From Perca fluviatilis (Eukaryota > Chordata > Actinopteri > Perciformes > Percidae), in NCBI RefSeq assembly GCF_010015445.1, contig NC_053133.1, positions 18,761,422-18,825,421 of the forward strand: a stretch of 64,000 nucleotides of DNA. The letters run 5' to 3'. The position numbers and the translations under genes were made by a program. Within the stretch, counting starts at the first letter, position 1, and each line of letters opens with the position of its first letter. Under the pieces are notes generated by a model, which was not told where the DNA came from, did no database searches, and was given only the letters and a program-made list of their open reading frames with translations. Positions 60,625 to 64,000 of the stretch are shown here, piece by piece.

Positions 60625-60778
60625 GAATTTACATTTGTGTCAGCTTGTAGATGATTGTTATTGACCCAACATGAGTCTAGCAGTAAAACACCCTTAATAT
60701 TACAAAAGTCTAGAATTTCAAAGTGTCTGCTACACTTCTACTCTTGCAGTTTCTAAGTGCAATCCATTTTCACTCCAC

Positions 60779-60944
60779 TTAACCCTTGTGTTGACTTAGG
60801 GTCAAATTGACCCGTTTTAAATTTTTGTTTTATATCAGAAGAAAGAAATTTTAGAATTTAAAACGTTGGAAAAAGCAAAAACAAACTGAAAAAAGGCGTC
60901 AAACATCGAAAAAAGGTTGACGGGAAGACAACACAAAAGGTTAA
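60779..60944. mobile_element. TTAA-flanked miniature element
   Basis: TTAACCCTTGTGTTG at the left and CAACACAAAAGGTTAA at the right are inverted; each end carries TTAA, the duplication used by piggyBac/Kolobok-type transposases. It lies between the tyms and enosf1 coding regions, inside the likely enosf1 3' UTR. Same terminus family as 61570-61870. Confidence 0.65.
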
Positions 60945-61022
60945 CCCAGACCAATTGTAGGTCTATTAAAAAAAATTAAAAAAAAAAAAAGAGCCTTGGG
61001 TTAAATGTTTGACATAAAGTCC

Positions 61023-64000
61023 TCATTTGTTTATGATCAGCTTCCATACATCCCCGTCAGGGTACTGGTGTCTCTGCACTGTTGATTCCAGCATCTCACA
61101 AGAGTAGCCTGGCTCCTGAGAACAAAAAGTAATTACTCAAGTAATGTACTATAGTACTTGTACTTTCCTTGAGTATTTTTCATTTTCTGCTACTTTCGAC
61201 TTCTGCATATAATTAGTACTCGTTACTGCACTATTTTTATTTAATAACTAGTTACTTTGCAGATTTTGATTAATACAAAATAAAATAAACAAATTATGAT
61301 GTACTGTCAGTTAAGGTAAGACTTTGATTCCTTAGTGAAATTCACAAGCTACCTGGCAGTAAACACACACGCCCGCACGCATGAATACAGAAGTTAATTT
61401 TGTAAGATAGCTGGCTTTTGTCCTTATCTTACCTTGGGAGGCATGTAGTGGGCGTCATGAATTACCACAGGACTGGTGAAGTGTTCATGTAGGTGATCCA
61501 CATATTCACACATTCTGAAAGAAAAAGTGATGCTAATATCATTTGCTCATCAGTTACAGTGAGGAGCTCTTAACCCTTGTGTGGTCCTTCGGGTCCCAGT
61601 GACCCGAAGGACCACACAAGGTTATGTACTTCCCTTTACTTTGTTGAGAATTGCTCTCTAAACCCTGTTTCTTGTAAAGTAAGTAAGTAAAGTTTATTTC
61701 TAGAACACATTTAAACACAGTTTAAGCTGACCAAAATGCTGTACAAACAAGAACTAAGGTGCTGTATTAACCCTTGTTTAGAGAGCAATTCTCAACAAAG
61801 TAAAGGGAAGTACATAATCCTTGTGTTGTCCTTCGGGTCACTGGGACCCGAAGGACAACACAAGGGTTAACTGGTGACAAAAACAAATCCTGCTCTTACC
61901 GGTTGCTGAGACTTCCAGACACACCGATGTAGTCGAACAGAATCAGATGCTGGACGAGCTCACAGAGACCGACTCCTCCAGCATGAGGACAAACGGGCAC
62001 TAAAAGAAGAGCAATCTTAGTGTGTCTGAAACCAGACTGAACTGAATACATCATTTAGAAACCCTATTAGTTTGAGTTTTTCATTTGACCTCCAATCAGT
62101 TGGTACAAAAAGTTACACATTTTGATTGGTCCAATAACCTTTTACTCCCTTTTGTTGCTTTCAAGGCTCCAAAAAAAGATTTAGCTTTATATTATTGCTT
62201 TTAAGGCTTCATATATGACTTGTGTGATTGTTGTCATGTCTTGAGTTTTACCCTGGAACTTGTGGGCCATCAGAAGCACAGCCAGGTTCTCATTGACACT
62301 GCCAAGCCGACAGCTGTCTATCTGGACAAACTGCAGAGCCGAGGCCTGGAGTAACTGCTTAAACATCACCCTGCTGTGACACTGGAAAGGAAACAGGTAC
62401 CCAACTAGAAACTATCAATTCATCAGCCAGTGATATGTATGCAACAAACAAACACGGAGTTCTGACCTGCTCTCCTGTTGCCACCCCAATCCCGAGGGGA
62501 GCCAAAGCCTGCAGCAACAAAGTCAAATATCTTTTATCAGTCTTCAACCATGGATGGATTACTGAAGTGGCCTACCAGGTAAAGACCCAGGGGACCGGCA
62601 AGGGAGGGGGATGATGATGATGATGACACCGTTGCAAATGTGATGATGATTGGCTGGGTGGGCGGATGCCCTGCTCGCGCTGTGTCACTGCACGCACTGG
62701 CTACCACTAAACACAAGACAATGGCGACGAGCCAGGGACATTCAAAGATAGTGTTCTCGAACTGGAAGTACCGGCACTACTTCTCGCTCATTGAAATTAA
62801 AGTCAAGAATGTTTATTTAACATGCACGCTACGCCCAGGAAAAAAAGACTTTATCCACGTCTGCCTCAAGCAACTCGAATCTTATGAAGCAACTCACATC
62901 AACACATGCTAACACAACGCTTGTTGCCGCTTAATTTTGCACTTGAATTTTATTTTTATTTCTATGTATATCATATAGCAGGCTGCAATCAATTGAGTTC
63001 AAATAAATACCAAATGTTCTAAAATAGCCTACTGTAGTGTTTTTATTTAATGAGTTAATATAAACATCTTTGACGTTAAAGATGTTATAGAACGTAATGG
63101 CGTTATAGAACATAAAAAAATAACATCACAGTTACTTTGCTGAGTAACTAATTACTTTCACAATGTGGTAACTGAGTTAGTAACTCAATTACTTTTTGGG
63201 AGAAGTAATTTGTAACTGTAACTAATTACTTTTTTAAAGTAAGATGACCAACACTGTTCCTTACCTTGGAGATAGCAGCGTGACCCAGGATGTCGTCTGG
63301 AGACGTGGGCTCCTCGATCCAAAGAGGTTTGAACTCAGCCAGGCTGGACACCCAGCTGATGGCCTCAGCTACGTCCCATCTCTGGTTGGCATCAATCATC
63401 TAAACACACAAACACTTTAGTATACGGTTATGTCCTCATATTTGTCTTTTATTGCTCTCAACAGCTGTGCATTGTCTAATCTTTGTAGTTTTACCTTGTA
63501 CCCTGTTCTGCTTTGTGCTTTGTTTCTAATCTTTTTGCTTCTGTGCTGCATCTTATTTTGTGCTAAGTTCTGCTATGCTTGTGTTGACTTTCTTTCTTGT
63601 TTATTTGTATTTTGAAAAGGCTTTTTTAACATTGAGGCCAGTGGCCTACAGATGATTTTTAACCCATGTTTAATCATGCGTTTTATTAATTTGCACTGTA
63701 CACTTCCTAAATAAACTGAAATTAAATTAAATGAATGAATGTAAATACAATAGTTAGGGGGGAAACAACGTTACCAAAGTGTTACTGGGTCCAATCATTT
63801 GCCTTATGAGGCGGCACCTGCGTATGTCGTCTTCTAGATCAGCACCGACTTTCACCTTGAACTTGGTCCAACCACTTTTAAGTGCATCCGTGCAGAGCTT
63901 TAGAAACACACAACTGACATTGTTATTTGAATACTATTGGTCCAACCTGAGAAATGACATACACTTTATAGCACAGAGACCTGTTTGAGCCGCTGGTCTG
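61023..64000 (-). CDS. enosf1: Enolase superfamily member 1 (L-fuconate dehydratase), 5' part outside the window
   Basis: ENOSF1 belongs to the mandelate racemase branch of the enolase superfamily. The human protein dehydrates L-fuconate and is mitochondrial. Exons in gene order: 64000-63981 (partial), 63897-63775, 63399-63265, 62508-62467, 62381-62252, 61999-61900, 61514-61433, 61115-61023. All junctions are GT/AG with consistent phase. The visible part is the C-terminal barrel: FKVKVGAD (Lys pair of the active site), DANQRW (metal Asp), [10 protein letters not shown] (metal Glu), GVATGEQ (metal Glu), [12 protein letters not shown], and VCPHAGG (catalytic His), ending [13 protein letters not shown]. 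No catalytic residue is lost in the visible part. The poly(A) signal candidate at 60580-60575 would place the 3' end inside the TYMS 3' UTR. The N-terminal half lies to the right of the window. Confidence 0.95.
61126..61310. mobile_element. hAT-like (CAGTGGTGG-family-related) fragment in the last enosf1 intron
   Basis: AATTACTCAAGTAATGTAC, GTACTTTCCTTGAGTATTTT and TAGTTACTTTGCAGATTTTG are typical of the family's other half. Both termini are missing. It fills most of the last enosf1 intron (61116-61432). Confidence 0.55.
61570..61870. mobile_element. TTAA-flanked nested palindrome
   Basis: Each end is itself a hairpin: about 46 bp at 61576-61621 and about 47 bp at 61820-61866, both built on TCCTTCGGGTC and its inverse. 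Between them are long inverted arms (ATGTACTTCCCTTTACTTTG and its reverse complement), so the whole element folds back too. TTAA bounds both ends (61570-61573, 61867-61870). It lies in an enosf1 intron. Confidence 0.8.
62640..63256. mobile_element. hAT transposon remnant (CAGTGTTGG terminus) in an enosf1 intron
   Basis: The right end ...TTAAAGTAAGATGACCAACACTG (terminal CCAACACTG at 63248-63256) with GTAACT/AGTTAC subterminal repeats is a typical fish hAT end. A + strand frame at 62640-62912 contains [17 protein letters not shown] and [14 protein letters not shown], resembling the start of a degraded BED finger (second Cys lost). No matching left terminus is visible. A GAT tandem lies at about 62609-62627. 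Confidence 0.6.
63400..63774 (-). other. enosf1 intron
   Basis: T-rich intron. About 63430-63730 resembles the 3' tail of a non-LTR element (AATAAACTGAAATTAAATTAAAT at the end), but I cannot confirm it. Confidence 0.4.

Overview
The window is nuclear DNA of a teleost fish, probably a percomorph. The evidence is the vertebrate intron/exon structure, the gene order, and dense fish-type interspersed repeats: hAT-like miniature elements, foldback elements, a tRNA-derived SINE, and long CA/TG microsatellites. I rebuilt five protein-coding genes exon by exon from GT/AG junctions, codon phase and family conservation. Four are complete and one runs off the right edge.

Layout, left to right: (1) 1-2058, repeat-rich upstream DNA. 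(2) HACD1, + strand, 2059-10138, 7 exons, a very-long-chain 3-hydroxyacyl-CoA dehydratase. (3) 10139-12424, a shared 3' region between two convergent genes. (4) COLEC12, - strand, 48880 down to 12425, 9 coding exons, a membrane scavenger receptor C-type lectin. It has one intron of about 25 kb (22587-47708) full of transposon remnants. (5) 48881-53195, the intergenic region from which COLEC12 and CLUL1 diverge. (6) CLUL1, + strand, 53278-56278, 7 exons, a clusterin-like secreted protein. (7) TYMS, + strand, 57015-60398, 7 exons, thymidylate synthase. (8) ENOSF1, - strand, 61023 to beyond 64000, the C-terminal half of an enolase-superfamily L-fuconate dehydratase, convergent with TYMS.

The order COLEC12-CLUL1-TYMS-ENOSF1 matches the block known from human 18p11.32. 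HACD1 at the left end is not part of that human block. The genes are not functionally an operon. The one pair with a likely regulatory relation is TYMS/ENOSF1, whose poly(A) signals cross, so their transcripts probably overlap antisense, as in human. Non-genic DNA is mostly degraded DNA transposons, several with intact 8-bp target-site duplications. I found no CRISPR array, tRNA, rRNA or bacterial-type system and no clearly new biological system. The points most worth checking are the CLUL1 upstream ORF that stops on the main start codon, the COLEC12 C-terminal extension, the hAT terminus beside an ENOSF1 splice donor, and the TTAA-flanked nested palindrome.
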